Part shown: one piece after another, positions 27,533 through 35,580 of the stretch | Numbering within the stretch: the first letter of the stretch is position 1 | Layout of the letters: every line of letters starts with the position of its first letter | Assembly: GCA_022764165.1 (NCBI GenBank) | Contig: JALERM010000168.1 | Span: 1-51,167, forward strand | Reading direction: 5' to 3' | DNA length: 51,167 bases | Origin: Eubacterium sp. | GTDB lineage: Bacteria; Bacillota; Clostridia; Lachnospirales; Lachnospiraceae | Program-made: the position numbers and the translations under genes | Notes under the pieces: generated by a model | What the model was told of the DNA's origin: nothing | Databases searched by the model: none | Seen by the model: the letters and a program-made list of their open reading frames with translations, nothing else

Positions 27533-28957
27533 ATGTCAAAGAAGAAGAAAGCCGGAGTTGTGATACTGATTATACTGTTCATTCTGGCTGTCGCTGCGGG
27601 AGCGATTTATTTTTTGGGACACCGCTACTATGCGAAAACAAATTTCCTGTCAGATGAAGAAGCTGTGGAGCAGATTGAGAAGCAGAAAGCCGAACAGGAA
27701 AAAGCAGCAGCTGATGAAGAGACCGAACCGGAAGAAGTCGATCCGGAGCTGTTGGAAGCTCAGCGGAACATGGCAAAGTATGCATCGTCAGAACCGATTA
27801 CCACGGATGGAAATGTTTACAATATTATGCTTGTAGGTCTGGATACTACAAAAGAGAACTATGTGGGTAATTCTGATTCTATGATTCTTATATCGATTAA
27901 TTATCGGCTGCATAAGATTTCTATGATTTCTTTTATGAGAGATCTGCATGTTCACATACCCGGTGTTGGTTATCGTAAATTGAATGCGGCATTTCCTAAC
28001 GGCGGGGGACCTCTTCTGCTGGAAACCATCGAGGAAAACTTTAAGATTGAAATTAATCGATATGCCACCGTCGATTTTGGAAATATGATTGATATTGTGG
28101 ATGCGATTGGTCCTATTGAGATTACCTTTACGGAAAAAGAGGCGGAAAATGCCAATAAAAGTATCAAACAGCAGTGCAGAATCCTGAAGCTTAAGTCTAA
28201 GAAGTATCTGATTCCCGGGGAGGGAACATATTTGTGCAACGGTATGCAGACAGTAGCTTATGCCCGTATTCGTAAAGTCGGTAATGCTGATTATCAGAGA
28301 ACGGAACGGCAGAGGGAAGTTTTGATGAAACTTCTGGAGAATATCAAGGCAATGGATCTGGATGAACTGGATAAGCTGGCGACAAAACTGCTGCCTATGG
28401 TGACTCATAATGTGCCGGAAAGTGAGTTCTGGGGTCTTCTTGCAAAACTGCCGATGCTTCTTACTTATAACATTGAACAGGATCGAATCCCTTATGACGG
28501 TATGTTCCACAGTTATAACGGCAATCTGGTTCCTGATTCGGAGAGTACTGTGCGAAGACTGAAAGAAACCCTTTATGGCGAAGATAGTCTTGATGATGAG
28601 GGAAATGTGATTGATGAAGAAGAACCGGAGGAAGTTGATTATATCGTGAATGATGACGATGAGTATGCGGTGGAACATGAGATTATGAAGAAAGCAGATC
28701 CGTGGCAAGTCTGGGGATTTGAACAAAATCAGCAGATTCTGAAAGAACTGCAGCCTGTGCGGAGAGCAGCTGTAGTTGCTGACTGTATCTCTTTTGACAA
28801 CCTGGTACTGCCGAAGAACAAGGATGGCGTGAAAAATCCTTATATCGCATCTAATTTTATTATCCATGTGCCGGATGCACCACAGGAAAAAAATTATACA
28901 CTGGTGCGGGGCAGTTATCAGTGGAAAAAAAGAATAGCGGGAACGGGAATTCGATAA
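27533..28957 (+). CDS. LytR-CpsA-Psr (LCP) family cell-wall glycopolymer transferase
   Basis: 474 aa from the ATG at 27533, with GGAGG 9 nt upstream. Residues 6-29 form one membrane helix. An acidic Glu/Ala-rich stalk follows (about 40-80). The LCP domain then starts at YNIMLVGLDT and includes SDSMILISI, MISFMRDLHVHIPG, KLNAAFPNGGG and the arginine-rich QRTERQREVLMKL. LCP enzymes attach wall teichoic acids or capsule to peptidoglycan outside the cell. The C-terminal 130 residues, acidic then basic, are an extension I do not recognise. Confidence 0.88.
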   Translation: MSKKKKAGVVILIILFILAVAAGAIYFLGHRYYAKTNFLSDEEAVEQIEKQKAEQEKAAADEETEPEEVDPELLEAQRNMAKYASSEPITTDGNVYNIMLVGLDTTKENYVGNSDSMILISINYRLHKISMISFMRDLHVHIPGVGYRKLNAAFPNGGGPLLLETIEENFKIEINRYATVDFGNMIDIVDAIGPIEITFTEKEAENANKSIKQQCRILKLKSKKYLIPGEGTYLCNGMQTVAYARIRKVGNADYQRTERQREVLMKLLENIKAMDLDELDKLATKLLPMVTHNVPESEFWGLLAKLPMLLTYNIEQDRIPYDGMFHSYNGNLVPDSESTVRRLKETLYGEDSLDDEGNVIDEEEPEEVDYIVNDDDEYAVEHEIMKKADPWQVWGFEQNQQILKELQPVRRAAVVADCISFDNLVLPKNKDGVKNPYIASNFIIHVPDAPQEKNYTLVRGSYQWKKRIAGTGIR

Positions 28958-29013
28958 ACAGGAACCCGGAAAGTATGCGAGTGCAAACATACTTTCCGGG
29001 TTTCTGTTTATCG
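28952..29013. terminator. Very long bidirectional terminator hairpin
   Basis: A 26-bp stem (28952-28977 with 28988-29013, a single G-T) and a 10-nt loop. It overlaps the stop codon of the LCP gene and the end of the minus-strand PHP remnant. The core is AACCCGGAAAGTATG. Confidence 0.85.
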
Positions 29014-29199
29014 GATTCCGTAATCCAGATGCGATAAAATCTCATCATCCCGATCAACTTTTCCCTTATAATCCAGTATATTTAATTCCACTCCATAGAG
29101 AAGACGGATGCCGCAGCGGTCATGTGGTGTCATAGCCTGGTTCCTGAAATAAGAGGGAGTTCCGGCTCTCATCGTGTGTGTATGAATATCAAATTGCAT
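29008..29199 (-). pseudogene. PHP-domain phosphoesterase remnant
   Basis: 63 codons on the minus strand. It begins like a YcdX-type PHP protein (DIHTHT, the first metal motif) and then jumps to the segment GIRLLYGVELNILDYKGKVD with LSHLDYGIR, which in intact proteins lies about 60-70 residues into the chain. The intervening HGP metal motif and the entire C-terminal half, with the remaining metal ligands, are missing. Intact relatives are about 230-250 aa. It still has a good minus-strand promoter (29229-29257). It is very unlikely to be active. The alignment is from memory. Confidence 0.7.
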
Positions 29200-29228
29200 A
29201 GAGCACCTGTCTGAAAGTTCTTACGAAT

Positions 29229-29257
29229 AGTATGATAAAAATTGGTTATATTGTCAA
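29229..29257 (-). promoter_or_regulatory. Minus-strand promoter of the PHP remnant
   Basis: On the minus strand TTGACA (29252-29257), a 17-bp spacer and CATACT (29229-29234). Confidence 0.6.
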
Positions 29258-29340
29258 GTTAAATACAGAATACCACATAAAACCAAAGAAAGAAATCGTA
29301 AAATTGCCATATAAAATTGTTGAAACAGACTTTTGTTTCG

Positions 29341-29369
29341 TTGACTTTGTACAAAAAAGAGAGTATAAT
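29341..29369 (+). promoter_or_regulatory. Distal promoter P1 of the microcompartment operon
   Basis: TTGACT (29341-29346), a 17-bp spacer and TATAAT (29364-29369). It would give a leader of about 265 nt that runs through the operator array and P2. Confidence 0.6.
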
Positions 29370-29481
29370 AAATGCATATGTAATGAGAACGAAATTTCCA
29401 GTTCTGTTTTTGATGCAGAAGACAGAAAAACAAGTCTTTGTCCTGAATCGAAAACAGGAAAGCAGACAGGAGGAGATTGAA

Positions 29482-29533
29482 AAAACAACAGAAAACAACA
29501 TACAAAACCACGATAAAACAACAAGAAACCACA
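29482..29533 (+). promoter_or_regulatory. Array of five helically phased repeats, probable regulator-binding site
   Basis: AAAACAACA-type words start at 29482, 29492, 29504, 29515 and 29525, spaced 10-12 bp and therefore on one face of the helix. They lie just upstream of the P2 -35 box. A/C-rich direct repeats of this kind fit DeoR-family operators, and a DeoR regulator is encoded at 37571 within the locus. The 29200-29640 stretch otherwise has no convincing gene. Confidence 0.5.
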
Positions 29534-29541
29534 AAAATGTG

Positions 29542-29570
29542 TTGACGTAACCGTGAAATGGGGGTATAAT
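29542..29570 (+). promoter_or_regulatory. Proximal promoter P2 of the microcompartment operon
   Basis: TTGACG (29542-29547), a 17-bp spacer and TATAAT (29565-29570), 71 bp before the aldolase start. Confidence 0.75.
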
Positions 29571-29641
29571 GTCAACATAAGCCAACAATGACAGGAGTCA
29601 TATACCTGTCGAATCAATTTGTTTCAGGGAGGAAGAAAACA

Positions 29642-30439
29642 ATGATGAACGAATTTGAAATCAAGAAACTTATGTGTGACATCGGACGCAGAGTTTACAA
29701 CCGTAACATGGTTGCAGCAAATGACGGTAACTTCTCCGTTAAACTGAATGATGATGAATTCCTGTGCACACCGACTGGTGTTTCCAAAGGATTCATGACA
29801 CCTGAGTACATCTGTAAAGTTAACAGAAAAGGTGAAGTGATCCAGGCCAATGCAGGATTCCGTCCGTCATCCGAGATTAAGATGCATATGCGTGTATATG
29901 AGAAGAGACCGGATGTTGGTGCTGTAGTGCATGCCCATCCTACTTTTGCAACAAGTTTTGCAATCGCAGGTATTCCGCTGAATCAGCCAATCATGCCGGA
30001 AGCAGTTATCGCTCTGGGATGTGTTCCGATTGCTGAGTATGGTACACCTTCTACTACAGAAATTCCGGATAATCTGGAAAAATATCTGCCATACTTTGAT
30101 GCAGTTCTTCTTGAAAATCATGGTGCTCTGACCTGGTCCGGTGACCTGCTGTCTGCTTATCTGAAGATGGAATCTCTGGAGTTCTACGCAGAGCTGCTTT
30201 ACAAGTCCAGAATGCTGGGCGGACCGAAGGAATTCGATCAGGCACAGATCAAGAAACTGTATGAAATCAGAAAGAAAATGGGTCTGCCGGGCAAACATCC
30301 TCTGGAAATCTGCCAGAACAGAAGCGGCCTGAACTGCCATAACTGCAGAGGCTCAAATATCTGTGATGAACCAGCAACTAATGCAGATGTAGTAGCTGAA
30401 ATTACAAAGAAAGTTATGGAGCAGCTTGGGATGAAATAA
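29642..30439 (+). CDS. Class II aldolase (fuculose/rhamnulose-1-phosphate type) with C-terminal encapsulation peptide
   Basis: 265 aa from the ATG at 29642, with GGGAGG upstream; the codon at 29645 is also ATG. The aldolase domain (1-215) has the substrate loop ANDGNFSVKL, the catalytic-Glu region RPSSEIKMHMR, the Zn ligands in VHAHPTFATSFA and the third His in ENHGALTWSG. It cleaves the sugar-1-phosphate to DHAP and L-lactaldehyde. A Cys-rich linker follows (CQNRSGLNCHNCRGSNIC), then an amphipathic tail ADVVAEITKKVMEQLGMK typical of microcompartment-targeting peptides, so the lactaldehyde is probably released inside the shell. First gene of the operon. Confidence 0.88.
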   Translation: MMNEFEIKKLMCDIGRRVYNRNMVAANDGNFSVKLNDDEFLCTPTGVSKGFMTPEYICKVNRKGEVIQANAGFRPSSEIKMHMRVYEKRPDVGAVVHAHPTFATSFAIAGIPLNQPIMPEAVIALGCVPIAEYGTPSTTEIPDNLEKYLPYFDAVLLENHGALTWSGDLLSAYLKMESLEFYAELLYKSRMLGGPKEFDQAQIKKLYEIRKKMGLPGKHPLEICQNRSGLNCHNCRGSNICDEPATNADVVAEITKKVMEQLGMK

Positions 30440-30482
30440 GATACAGTCTGAATGACTGCAAGAGAAAAGGGAGGTAATTCTC

Positions 30483-31871
30483 GTGCCTATTAATGAAAGT
30501 ATGGTACAGGATATCGTGCAGGAAGTGCTGGCTAAGATGCAGATCCAGGAAGCACCGACCGGAAAACATGGCGTTTTCAAGGATATGAACGAAGCCATCG
30601 AGGCTGCAAAACAGTCCCAGAAAATCGTCCGTAAGATGTCCATGGATCAGAGAGAAAAAATCATTTCCACTATTCGTAAAAAAATCTGCCAGAATGCAGA
30701 AACTTTTGCACGCATGGGTGTAGAAGAAACCGGAATGGGAAATGTAGGAGATAAAATCCTGAAACACCGTCTGGTGGCTGAAAAGACACCTGGAACGGAA
30801 GATATTACAACGACAGCCTGGTCCGGAGACAGAGGATTGACTCTGATTGAGATGGGGCCATTTGGTGTCATCGGAGCGATTACTCCGTGTACAAACCCAA
30901 GTGAAACTGTGCTGTGTAACACCATGGGAATGCTGGCAGGGGGCAATACCGTAGTATTCAATCCTCATCCGGCTGCAATCAAGACATCTATTTTCGCAGT
31001 AAATCTGCTGAATGAGGCATCTCTGGAAGCAGGCGGTCCGGATAATATTGCATGTACGGTTGAAAATCCTACACTTGAGACCAGCAACATTATGATGAAA
31101 CATAAAGATATCCCGCTGATTGCCGCTACAGGCGGACCTGGCGTTGTTACCGCAGTTCTCTCTTCCGGTAAGAGAGGAATCGGAGCCGGTGCAGGTAATC
31201 CTCCGGCACTGGTGGATGAAACAGCGGATATCCGCAAGGCAGCACAGGATATTGTAAATGGATGTACTTTTGACAATAACCTGCCTTGTATCGCAGAAAA
31301 AGAAATCGTGGCAGTTTCTTCTGTTGTAGATGAACTGATGCACTATATGGTAACGGAACAGGGATGCTATCTGGCATCAAAAGAGGAACAGGATGCGCTG
31401 ACAGCAGTTGTTCTGAAAGGCGGACGCCTGAATCGTAAATGCGTAGGACGTGATGCAAAGACACTTCTTTCCATGATTGGTGTGAAAGTTCCAAGCAACA
31501 TCCGCTGCATTACCTTTGAAGGACCAAAGGAACATCCGCTGATCGCTGAAGAGCTGATGATGCCGATTCTGGGTGTGGTTCGGGCAAAAGATTTCAATGA
31601 TGCCGTAGAACAGGCTGTATGGCTGGAGCATGGCAATCGTCATTCAGCTCATATCCATTCCAAGAACATTGATAATATTACCACTTATGCAAAAGCAATT
31701 GATACAGCAATCCTGGTAAAAAATGCACCGTCATATGCGGCACTGGGATTCGGCGGTGAAGGTTACTGTACATTCACCATCGCAAGCCGTACCGGTGAAG
31801 GTCTGACAAGCGCAAGCACATTTACCAAGAGAAGAAGATGCGTAATGTCCGACAGCTTATGCATTCGTTAA
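30483..31871 (+). CDS. pduP: CoA-acylating propionaldehyde dehydrogenase
   Basis: 462 aa with a GTG start preceded by GGGAGG. The first 18 residues (PINESMVQDIVQEVLAKM) form an amphipathic encapsulation helix. The ALDH domain has GVIGAITPCTNPSET, a glycine-rich NAD site, and the catalytic-cysteine stretch FDNNLPCIAEKEIV. It oxidises propanal to propionyl-CoA with NAD inside the compartment. Length matches PduP. It follows the aldolase by 43 bp. Confidence 0.95.
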   Translation: MPINESMVQDIVQEVLAKMQIQEAPTGKHGVFKDMNEAIEAAKQSQKIVRKMSMDQREKIISTIRKKICQNAETFARMGVEETGMGNVGDKILKHRLVAEKTPGTEDITTTAWSGDRGLTLIEMGPFGVIGAITPCTNPSETVLCNTMGMLAGGNTVVFNPHPAAIKTSIFAVNLLNEASLEAGGPDNIACTVENPTLETSNIMMKHKDIPLIAATGGPGVVTAVLSSGKRGIGAGAGNPPALVDETADIRKAAQDIVNGCTFDNNLPCIAEKEIVAVSSVVDELMHYMVTEQGCYLASKEEQDALTAVVLKGGRLNRKCVGRDAKTLLSMIGVKVPSNIRCITFEGPKEHPLIAEELMMPILGVVRAKDFNDAVEQAVWLEHGNRHSAHIHSKNIDNITTYAKAIDTAILVKNAPSYAALGFGGEGYCTFTIASRTGEGLTSASTFTKRRRCVMSDSLCIR

Positions 31872-31886
31872 TCGGGAGGAAATAGA

Positions 31887-33125
31887 ATGGACACAAAAAA
31901 TATCAATATTGAAGAGATCGTGAAACAGGTTCTTGCCGGAATGACAGGTCAGGGCGCTGCTCCGACAGCACCGGCTGCACCGAAATGTTGCTCATCAGCA
32001 GCAGGAAGCATTCCGAAAACCGCACATGTTGCCATGCTGACAGGTCTGGAACACTTTGATGTGAAAGAGTTCCCGATGCCGGAAGTAGGCGATGACGATA
32101 TTCTTGTTAAAGTTGAAGGCTGTGGTGTCTGTGGTACAGATGCTCACGAATTCAAGAGAGATCCATTTGGACTGATTCCGGTTGCCCTGGGACATGAAGG
32201 AACCGGTGAAATCGTAAAAATGGGTAAAAATGTGAAAAAAGATTCTGCAGGCAAAGATCTGAAAATCGGTGATAAAGTTGTTACCTGTATGATCTTCAAA
32301 GATAACCCGGATATCACCATGTTCGATCTGAACAAACAGAATGTAGGCGGTGCTGATGTATACGGTCTGCTTCCGGATGATGATGTACATCTGAATGGAT
32401 GGTTCTCCGATTACATTCTGGTTCGCGGTGGCTCTACTGTATTTAACGTAAGTGATCTGGATCTTGATTCCCGTATCCTGATCGAGCCATGTGCAGTTCT
32501 GATCCATGCAGTAGAGAGAGCAAAGACCACAGGTATTCTTCGTTTCAACAGTCGTGTTGTTGTACAGGGATGCGGCCCGATCGGTCTGATCTGTATCGCA
32601 ATTCTGAGAACCATGGGTATTGAAAATATTACCGCAGTTGACGGCAATGAAATGCGTCTTTCCTTCGCTAAAGAGATGGGTGCAAGCAAAGCTGTTAACT
32701 TTATGGAACATAAAGGAATCGAAGCTCTGACAGCAGCTGTAGAAGCAAGCTTTGACGGACATCCGGCTGATTTCGGATTCCAGTGTACCGGTTCTCCGGT
32801 GGCTCATGCCAATATTTACAAGTTCATCCGCAACGGCGGCGGACTCTGTGAACTGGGATTCTTCATCAACGGCGGAGATGCAACCATCAATCCGCATTTT
32901 GATATCTGCTCCAAAGAGCTGACAATGGTTGGTTCCTGGGTTTATACTCTGAGAGACTATGCCACTACTTTTGACTTCCTGAAGAGAGCAAAAGGAATCG
33001 GACTTCCTCTGGAAAAACTGATCACTCACAAATTTGCTCTGGAAGACATCAACGAAGCACTTCAGACAAACCTGGCTATGAAGGGACTGAAGATCGCCAT
33101 CGTTAACGATGCAAAGAACAGATAA
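31887..33125 (+). CDS. Zinc-dependent (MDR) alcohol dehydrogenase with N-terminal encapsulation peptide
   Basis: 412 aa. Residues 1-21 (TKNINIEEIVKQVLAGM) are an encapsulation helix, followed by a Gly/Ala/Pro linker to about residue 45. The MDR domain has the catalytic zinc Cys in GCGVCGTDAHEF and the GHEGTGEIV histidine/glutamate. The Rossmann motif is VVQGCGPIGLICI. It probably reduces L-lactaldehyde to 1,2-propanediol in the shell and recycles NADH. Propanal reduction is the alternative, but PduQ is also encoded. The assignment of substrate is inference. Confidence 0.8.
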   Translation: MDTKNINIEEIVKQVLAGMTGQGAAPTAPAAPKCCSSAAGSIPKTAHVAMLTGLEHFDVKEFPMPEVGDDDILVKVEGCGVCGTDAHEFKRDPFGLIPVALGHEGTGEIVKMGKNVKKDSAGKDLKIGDKVVTCMIFKDNPDITMFDLNKQNVGGADVYGLLPDDDVHLNGWFSDYILVRGGSTVFNVSDLDLDSRILIEPCAVLIHAVERAKTTGILRFNSRVVVQGCGPIGLICIAILRTMGIENITAVDGNEMRLSFAKEMGASKAVNFMEHKGIEALTAAVEASFDGHPADFGFQCTGSPVAHANIYKFIRNGGGLCELGFFINGGDATINPHFDICSKELTMVGSWVYTLRDYATTFDFLKRAKGIGLPLEKLITHKFALEDINEALQTNLAMKGLKIAIVNDAKNR

Positions 33126-33151
33126 GACTCTGTAGCTAAAGGAGAAAACAT

Positions 33152-33466
33152 ATGGCAGAAGCTGTAGGTATTCTTGAAGTCTTTGGCCTGACCACCGCAT
33201 TCGTTGCAGGAGATGCAGGATGTAAGGCAGCCAATGTGCGGATGGAAGTATTTGACAAAAACAAACCTGCCAATGCAGACAGCCTGCCGGTTCCGCTGCT
33301 GGTAACCGTCAAGTACCGCGGCAGTGTGGCAGATGTGACAGCAGCAGTTGAAGCAGGAGAAGCAGCAGCGATGACTATGGGCGGTGTGGTTACAAAACAT
33401 GTAATCCCGAACCCGGAGGATGGAACACAGAAAATGTTAAAAATCAGTGCTCTTGATAAGAATTAG
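33152..33466 (+). CDS. BMC-H shell protein with extended loop
   Basis: 104 aa single BMC domain (GILEVFGLTTAFVAGDAG, then VTVKYRGSVADVTAAVEAGEAAA and VTKHVIPNP). An insertion of about 14 residues (DKNKPANADSLPVP) lies between strands where canonical PduA has a short turn, so the hexamer surface should differ. It forms part of the shell. The stretch 33467-33536 behind it is AT-rich without an obvious promoter. Confidence 0.85.
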   Translation: MAEAVGILEVFGLTTAFVAGDAGCKAANVRMEVFDKNKPANADSLPVPLLVTVKYRGSVADVTAAVEAGEAAAMTMGGVVTKHVIPNPEDGTQKMLKISALDKN

Positions 33467-33536
33467 TATGACTGAATTTTTTGTGAAGCTGTAATACATT
33501 AGAATTTTTATTTTTCAATCTAGGAGGATATATAAG

Positions 33537-33812
33537 ATGGCTAAAGAAGCATTAGGAATGGTAGAAACCAGAGGACTGACCGCTGCAATCGAGGCAGCAG
33601 ATGCTATGACAAAAGCAGCAGAAGTAACACTGGTTGGAACAGAAAAAATTGGTTCCGGACTTGTTACTGTTATGGTTCGCGGCGATGTAGGAGCTGTAAA
33701 AGCAGCAGTAGAGAGCGGAAGTGCAGCTGCATCCAGACTGGGTGAGCTGGTAGCTACACATGTTATTCCGAGACCACATGAAGATGTAGAAAAGATTCTT
33801 CCGACCGTATAA
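33537..33812 (+). CDS. pduA: BMC-H shell protein (PduA/PduJ-like)
   Basis: 91 aa canonical BMC-H hexamer subunit: [41 protein letters not shown] and [13 protein letters not shown]. The pore loop is KIGSG, as in PduA, expected to pass propanediol while limiting propanal. It has AGGAGG 13 nt upstream. It is nearly identical to the core of the product encoded at 34127-34594, suggesting duplication. Confidence 0.93.
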   Translation: MAKEALGMVETRGLTAAIEAADAMTKAAEVTLVGTEKIGSGLVTVMVRGDVGAVKAAVESGSAAASRLGELVATHVIPRPHEDVEKILPTV

Positions 33813-33827
33813 TAAAGGAGAAAATCC

Positions 33828-34115
33828 ATGGGAAATTCGTATGGCTTTGTAGAAATCACGGGTGTGGTTGCTGCAATTGATGCACTGGATATCATGTTGA
33901 AAGCAGCAGATGTAAGCCTGGCTACATGGGAAAGAAAACTGGGCGGACGGCTTGTCACCATGGTAATCGAAGGTGATGTGGCAGCGGTGACGGCAGCAGT
34001 CGATGCAGCGGTTGCCGGCGCAATCAAAAAGCCTGTGCTGCATGCAGTCATTGCTCGTCCCCATGAAGAAACAGTACGAATGGTAGAGTTGAGTGCTAGT
34101 CGCTGGAAAAAATAG
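33828..34115 (+). CDS. BMC-H shell protein, divergent
   Basis: 95 aa BMC domain ([20 protein letters not shown], then [23 protein letters not shown]). The pore-loop position reads KLGGR, adding a positive charge relative to KIGSG of its neighbours, and the C-terminus ends in a basic SRWKK. It starts 15 bp after the previous shell gene with AAGGAG. It probably gives a different pore selectivity (inference). Confidence 0.88.
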   Translation: MGNSYGFVEITGVVAAIDALDIMLKAADVSLATWERKLGGRLVTMVIEGDVAAVTAAVDAAVAGAIKKPVLHAVIARPHEETVRMVELSASRWKK

Positions 34116-34126
34116 GGGGACTTACG

Positions 34127-34594
34127 ATGGCAGAGATCAAAAAGACAACATCCAAAGCTCCGGCACCTAAAAAGGCAGCAGCCCGAAAAACTACCGGAAC
34201 GAGGAAGTCTGCTGAGGTAAAGACAGCCGCAGCAGAAACGAACACGGAATCTGCAAAGATTACTGAAGAAATTACAGGTACAACTAATAATATAGTCCAT
34301 AAGGAGGAAAAAAGAATGACACAGGAAGCATTGGGAATGGTTGAAACCAGAGGTCTGGTAGCAGCAGTTGAAGCAGCAGACGCTATGTGTAAAGCAGCTA
34401 ATGTAACATTGATCGGAACAGAAAAAATCGGTTCCGGACTGGTAACCGTTATGGTTCGTGGTGATGTCGGAGCAGTTAAATCCGCAGTAGAAAGCGGAGC
34501 AAGCAGTGCATCCAGACTGGGTGAGCTGGTAGCTACTCATGTAATTCCAAGACCACACACCGACGTAGAAGCAATTCTGCCGCAGGTAAAATAG
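34127..34594 (+). CDS. BMC-H shell protein with 63-aa basic N-terminal extension and internal start
   Basis: 155 aa. Residues 1-63 are low-complexity and rich in Lys, Ala, Thr and Glu ([19 protein letters not shown]), probably disordered. Residues 64-155 are a canonical PduA-type BMC domain with pore loop KIGSG. The first start has GGGGGA 7 nt upstream. A second, stronger ribosome site AAGGAGG (34301-34307) precedes an in-frame ATG at 34316, which would give a normal 92-aa shell protein. Both forms are probably made, as in PduB/PduB'. The extension could bind cargo, other shell tiles or nucleic acid (inference). Confidence 0.88.
   Translation: MAEIKKTTSKAPAPKKAAARKTTGTRKSAEVKTAAAETNTESAKITEEITGTTNNIVHKEEKRMTQEALGMVETRGLVAAVEAADAMCKAANVTLIGTEKIGSGLVTVMVRGDVGAVKSAVESGASSASRLGELVATHVIPRPHTDVEAILPQVK
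34301..34318 (+). promoter_or_regulatory. Internal ribosome binding site and start codon within BMC-H gene
   Basis: AAGGAGG (34301-34307) lies 8 nt before ATG 34316, which is in frame with the 34127 start (63 codons). It is the best ribosome site of the shell genes and would start the 92-aa short form. Confidence 0.75.
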
Positions 34595-34619
34595 TAGCAG
34601 TTCTTCCGCAGGAAGGTAG

Positions 34620-35276
34620 GTGTTGTACTTGGATACACAGAATATTGAATTGATTACCAGAATGGTTATGGAAAGTCTGAAAAAACAGGAACAGAGACAG
34701 GAAGCAGGATATATGGTTCCTATTGGTGTTTCTGCCAGACATATTCATCTTACCCAGGAAGATCTGGAAATCTTATATGGACCGGGATATCAGCTTACAA
34801 AGAAAAAAGAATTGATGGGTGGTCAGTTTGCATCCAATGAACTGGTTACCATCGTAGGACTGAAGCTGAGAGCGATTGAAAATGTTCGTATTCTGGGACC
34901 ATGCAGAAAAAAATCACAGGTAGAGATTTCAGCAACAGATGCTCTCAAACTTGGAGTAAAAGCACCGGTTCGTGAATCAGGTGATATTGCAGGATCTGCT
35001 CCGATCGCACTGGTAGGTCCTAAAGGAGCTCTTTACCTGAAAGAAGGATGTATCGTTGCAGCAAGACATATCCATATGTCTCCGGCTGATGCAAAAGCAG
35101 CAGGGGTACATGACGGTGATTATGTGTCCGTGAAAGCAGACAATGAACGCGGAACTATTTTTAATAACGTAAAAATCCGTGTGGATGAAAGCTTTACACT
35201 GGAGATGCATATCGATACAGACGAGGCGAATGCTTCCCAGATTGCTACTGGCAACACAGTAAGAATTGTCAGATAA
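34620..35276 (+). CDS. pduL: Phosphate propanoyltransferase PduL with N-terminal encapsulation peptide
   Basis: 218 aa. The start is uncertain: GTG 34620, TTG 34623 and TTG 34629 are close to AGGAAGG, and no ATG fits. Residues 4-24 (DTQNIELITRMVMESLKKQ) form an encapsulation helix. Two PduL repeats follow, each with a metal-binding HIH motif: SARHIHLTQED and AARHIHMSPADA. It exchanges CoA of propionyl-CoA for phosphate, recycling CoA inside the shell and giving propionyl-phosphate for ATP formation. Confidence 0.93.
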   Translation: MLYLDTQNIELITRMVMESLKKQEQRQEAGYMVPIGVSARHIHLTQEDLEILYGPGYQLTKKKELMGGQFASNELVTIVGLKLRAIENVRILGPCRKKSQVEISATDALKLGVKAPVRESGDIAGSAPIALVGPKGALYLKEGCIVAARHIHMSPADAKAAGVHDGDYVSVKADNERGTIFNNVKIRVDESFTLEMHIDTDEANASQIATGNTVRIVR

Positions 35277-35309
35277 AACTTAACGGAAGCAATTACATGG
35301 AGGTTAACT

Positions 35310-35576
35310 ATGATTGTAGGTAAGGTTGTAGGAAGCATTGTTTCTACAAGAAAAAATGATAAGTTAATAGGCAACAAATTCATGATTGTAGAACCGGTGC
35401 ACCGGATGCAGGCTGACAGCAGTCAGATTGTTGCCATCGACAATATCGGTGCAGGTATTGGAGAGTATGTGTTAGTTGCTCAGGGAAGTGCAGCCAGAAT
35501 TGGTTGTGGTTTAGAAACAGCGCCAGTTGATGCAGCGATAGTAGGTATCATTGATGATGGTGCAGGATTGGAGTAA
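35310..35576 (+). CDS. pduN: BMC-P vertex protein (EutN/CcmL/PduN family)
   Basis: 88 aa, with TGGAGG upstream. The family pattern GKVVGSIVSTRKNDKLIGNKFMIVE, split here by VGKVVGSIV and KLIGNKFMIVEP, the AIDNIGAGIGEYVLVAQGSAAR stretch and VDAAIVGIID are typical. It forms the pentamers that cap the shell vertices. It overlaps none of its neighbours and ends 4 bp before pduS. Confidence 0.93.
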   Translation: MIVGKVVGSIVSTRKNDKLIGNKFMIVEPVHRMQADSSQIVAIDNIGAGIGEYVLVAQGSAARIGCGLETAPVDAAIVGIIDDGAGLE

Positions 35577-35580
35577 TCGC

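Noticed and set aside
27788-28990. 400-aa frame antisense to the LCP gene; similar long antisense frames at 31995-33200 and 33515-34558
   Set aside because: All lie fully opposite clear genes and have low-complexity composition.
29477-29545. Possible leader peptide starting TTG 29477, rich in Lys, Gln and Thr
   Set aside because: The AGGAGG is only 3 nt from the TTG, and the residues simply reflect the A/C-rich repeats.
29232-29550. Short plus-strand frames in the microcompartment leader (82 aa and 77 aa)
   Set aside because: No ribosome site, no recognisable protein features, and they overlap two promoters and the repeat array.
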